Source of the DNA: Nocardioides ginsengisegetis
GTDB lineage: Bacteria; Actinomycetota; Actinomycetes; Propionibacteriales; Nocardioidaceae
DNA: 64,000 nucleotides
Direction: 5' to 3'
NCBI RefSeq assembly: GCF_014138045.1
Contig: NZ_JACGXA010000001.1
Location: 2,837,001-2,901,000, forward strand
A program made the position numbers and the translations under genes. Below the pieces are notes generated by a model that made no database searches, was not told where the DNA came from, and worked only from the letters and a program-made list of their open reading frames with translations. The stretch's first letter is position 1. The number at the start of each line of letters is the position of its first letter. Positions 62,509-64,000 of the stretch are shown here, piece by piece.

Positions 62509-62859
62509 CTAGGGAGCGGGGTCGTCCGCGACCGGGCGCACGCGCCGGGGGCCGCGGGTCGTGGCGAGGCCGACGAGCAGGACGAAGAGGGCGAACCCGA
62601 TGACGACGTACCCCTGGGTGTCGGTGCCGATCGCGTAGTCACCCTCGGGCCGCTGCGGGACCAGGTAGGCCACCATCAGCGCGAAGCCGACCGCGAACGC
62701 GAGGCGGCGCCACCAGCCGGGCGGCAGTGCCGCGAGGGCCGCCAGCGTGGCCGCGACGGCGAGCCCGAGGCCCCACCACAGCTCGTGGAGGGCGACCGCG
62801 CACAGGCCGGTGGCCGCGCCGACGGCCAGGAGGCCGACCGCGACCGGGAGCTTGACCAT
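62509..62859 (-). CDS. Small membrane protein next to mshB (DUF6113-like)
   Basis: This 116-residue protein has about four hydrophobic segments: VAVGLLAVGAATGLCAVAL, GLGLAVAATLAALAAL, LAFAVGFALMVAYLV and YVVIGFALFVLLVGLA. The charged end is RGPRRVRPVADDPAP. Its ATG overlaps the mshB stop (TGATG). A membrane protein follows mshB in mycobacteria too (Rv1171). The function is unknown. Confidence 0.82.
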   Translation of the reverse strand: MVKLPVAVGLLAVGAATGLCAVALHELWWGLGLAVAATLAALAALPPGWWRRLAFAVGFALMVAYLVPQRPEGDYAIGTDTQGYVVIGFALFVLLVGLATTRGPRRVRPVADDPAP

Positions 62860-63767
62860 CACACCCCGGCGAAGAGGTCCGTCTCGAGGCCGTCCTCGCC
62901 GACCGGGCCGGGCGTGCCCTTGGCGATCCGGTAGAACTCGATGCCCCAGGCGGTCGTGCCGACGTTGTTGGAGAGCGCGAAGAACGGCCCGTCGACGGCG
63001 ATCTGGGTGGCGTGGGCGGCGAGGGCGGCCATCTTGCGGTCGACGTACTCCTGGGCGTCGACGGCGGCCGAGAGGTCCTCGTCGGGGATCACGAAGAACG
63101 GCATCGGGCCGTCGGGGTCCATGCCCTCGAAGCTCGTGGTGTCGCCGGCGGCGCGGATGGCGCGCAGGCCCTCGCGCATCCGGGACTCCGACATGGCGCC
63201 CCAGTAGATCTTGGCGATGTCCCAGGGCGCGCCGAGGTCCTTGCGGTAGGACGGGATGGCGGCCAGCTGCGCGGCGTACATCGCGACGCGGTGGGCCTGG
63301 ATGTGGTCGGGGTGGCCGTAGCCGCCGAACTGGTCGTAGGTCACCAGCACCTGCGGGCGGACCTCGCGGATCACCGTGACGAGGTGGTCGGCGGCCTCGG
63401 TGAGGTCGGCATGCCAGAAGGCGTTGTCGTGGACGTCGTCGGCAGCGACCGCGTGGCCGTCCTCGTGCCACTTCATGCCGGAGTCGCGGTAGGTGCCGAA
63501 GCCGCCCAGGAAGCGGTGGTCGGTGACGCCGAGCTCCTTCATCGCCGCCTCGAGCTCGCCGCGACGGTGCTCACCGAGCCCGTCCTCCTTGTCGGCGGCG
63601 AGGTGCTCGAGCTCGGGCACGAGGATCTCGCCCATCTCGCCCGCCGTGCAGGTCACGAGCGTCACGTCGCGGCCCTCGGCGACGTACTTCGCCATCGTCG
63701 CGCCCTGGCCGATCGACTCGTCGTCGGGGTGGGCGTGCACGAGCAGGAGGCGGTGGTCGGCGGTCAT
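62859..63767 (-). CDS. mshB: GlcNAc-inositol deacetylase of mycothiol synthesis
   Basis: This 302-residue LmbE-type zinc deacetylase has the AHPDDE motif in [14 protein letters not shown] and the third zinc ligand in [14 protein letters not shown]. It removes acetyl from N-acetylglucosaminyl-inositol, the second enzymatic step of mycothiol synthesis. Mca is the close paralogue; the length and adjacent small membrane gene favour MshB. The ATG at 63767 opens [13 protein letters not shown]. Confidence 0.92.
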   Translation of the reverse strand: MTADHRLLLVHAHPDDESIGQGATMAKYVAEGRDVTLVTCTAGEMGEILVPELEHLAADKEDGLGEHRRGELEAAMKELGVTDHRFLGGFGTYRDSGMKWHEDGHAVAADDVHDNAFWHADLTEAADHLVTVIREVRPQVLVTYDQFGGYGHPDHIQAHRVAMYAAQLAAIPSYRKDLGAPWDIAKIYWGAMSESRMREGLRAIRAAGDTTSFEGMDPDGPMPFFVIPDEDLSAAVDAQEYVDRKMAALAAHATQIAVDGPFFALSNNVGTTAWGIEFYRIAKGTPGPVGEDGLETDLFAGV

Positions 63768-63790
63768 GGTCGCCAGCCTAATGGGCGCGT

Positions 63791-64000
63791 TCAGGGCCGC
63801 TTGATCCGCTTGGGGGCGGTCGGCAGGACCAGCGGGGGCGCCGGCGGGGTGGCCGGGTCGTGGTCGGGGTGGTCGAGCCACCCGTCGTACTCGTCGATCA
63901 GCACGTCGAGGACCAGCTCCGGAGCGTCCGTCGTGACCGCCCACGGGTGGTCCTCGTCGTCGTCCTCGCCCGCCAGCCGTTCGCGGGCGAGGTCGGCCTG
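63791..64000 (-). CDS. C-terminal fragment of an unidentified protein (5' part off the window)
   Basis: An open frame enters from the right edge and stops at 63791. The visible 69 residues include an acidic stretch ([16 protein letters not shown]), [17 protein letters not shown], and a proline-rich end followed by PKRIKRP. Composition and continuity support coding. No family is recognised from the fragment. The stop lies 24 bp before the mshB start on the same strand. Confidence 0.65.
   Translation of the reverse strand, partial: QADLARERLAGEDDDEDHPWAVTTDAPELVLDVLIDEYDGWLDHPDHDPATPPAPPLVLPTAPKRIKRP

Overview
The window is GC-rich, actinobacterial DNA with GTG starts, GTGA/ATGA gene overlaps and many near-leaderless genes. 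It carries a mycothiol deacetylase, an F420-type oxidoreductase, Ku with a LigC-like ligase, NAD-dependent glutamate dehydrogenase, a WS/DGAT acyltransferase and a sigE-rseA-htrA cluster. Gene content and the repeat families fit Nocardioides or a close relative. Several blocks (mshB; fdxC-dapC; dapD; dapE-LOG-DivIVA; DUF3117; O-methyltransferase-sigE-rseA-htrA) match, from memory, the order of the Mycobacterium tuberculosis Rv1170-Rv1223 region, so this looks like core chromosome with insertions.

Layout. 1-5.0 kb: secreted metallo-hydrolase (partial), L,D-transpeptidase, NHEJ ligase and Ku, VOC protein. 5.0-10.9 kb: SDR, amidase and a heterodimeric ABC exporter. 10.9-11.6 kb: a non-coding repeat cluster ending in four 32-bp hairpin units at the gdh stop codon. 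11.6-22 kb: amino-acid catabolism (gdh, kynA, pruA), two DUF2505 genes, an ene-reductase, and a tiny secreted peptide gene. 22-28 kb: WS/DGAT, cupredoxin lipoprotein with membrane partner, CpaB/CpaE-like genes. 28-31.3 kb: HtrA, RseA, SigE and a divergent O-methyltransferase whose best start is AUC. 31-39.5 kb: leucyl aminopeptidase, DUF3117, PaaX regulator with enoyl-CoA hydratase, carboxypeptidase, DivIVA-domain protein, LOG protein, dapE, LLM oxidoreductase. 39.5-42.7 kb: ileS with a T-box leader. 43.0-44.3 kb: a DUF559/AbiEi-like gene bracketed by two related long hairpins. 44.3-47.4 kb: kinase-like protein, DinB protein, dapD, lytic-transglycosylase-like protein. 47.6-52.5 kb: accessory island with an HTH regulator and a four-gene unit (receiver protein, 28-residue peptide, cytochrome P450, GAF histidine kinase). 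52.6-64 kb: dapC-fdxC, GNAT, DUF389, T-box-controlled aspartyl-tRNA synthetase, GH6 glycosidase, molybdopterin oxidase, lipase, VanW protein, mshB.

The most striking feature is the unit at 49344-52483. A 28-residue peptide ending in Tyr-Pro-Trp-Val-Pro-Thr-His has a strong Shine-Dalgarno, and its stop codon overlaps the start of a P450 with an atypical I-helix. A receiver-only response regulator lies upstream and a soluble GAF histidine kinase downstream. This looks like a P450-tailored ribosomal peptide locus physically merged with a two-component system. A second highlight is the pair of translational T-box leaders (ileS and a non-discriminating-type aspS), both touched by dispersed short repeats. 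A third is the hairpin-bracketed nuclease-like gene.
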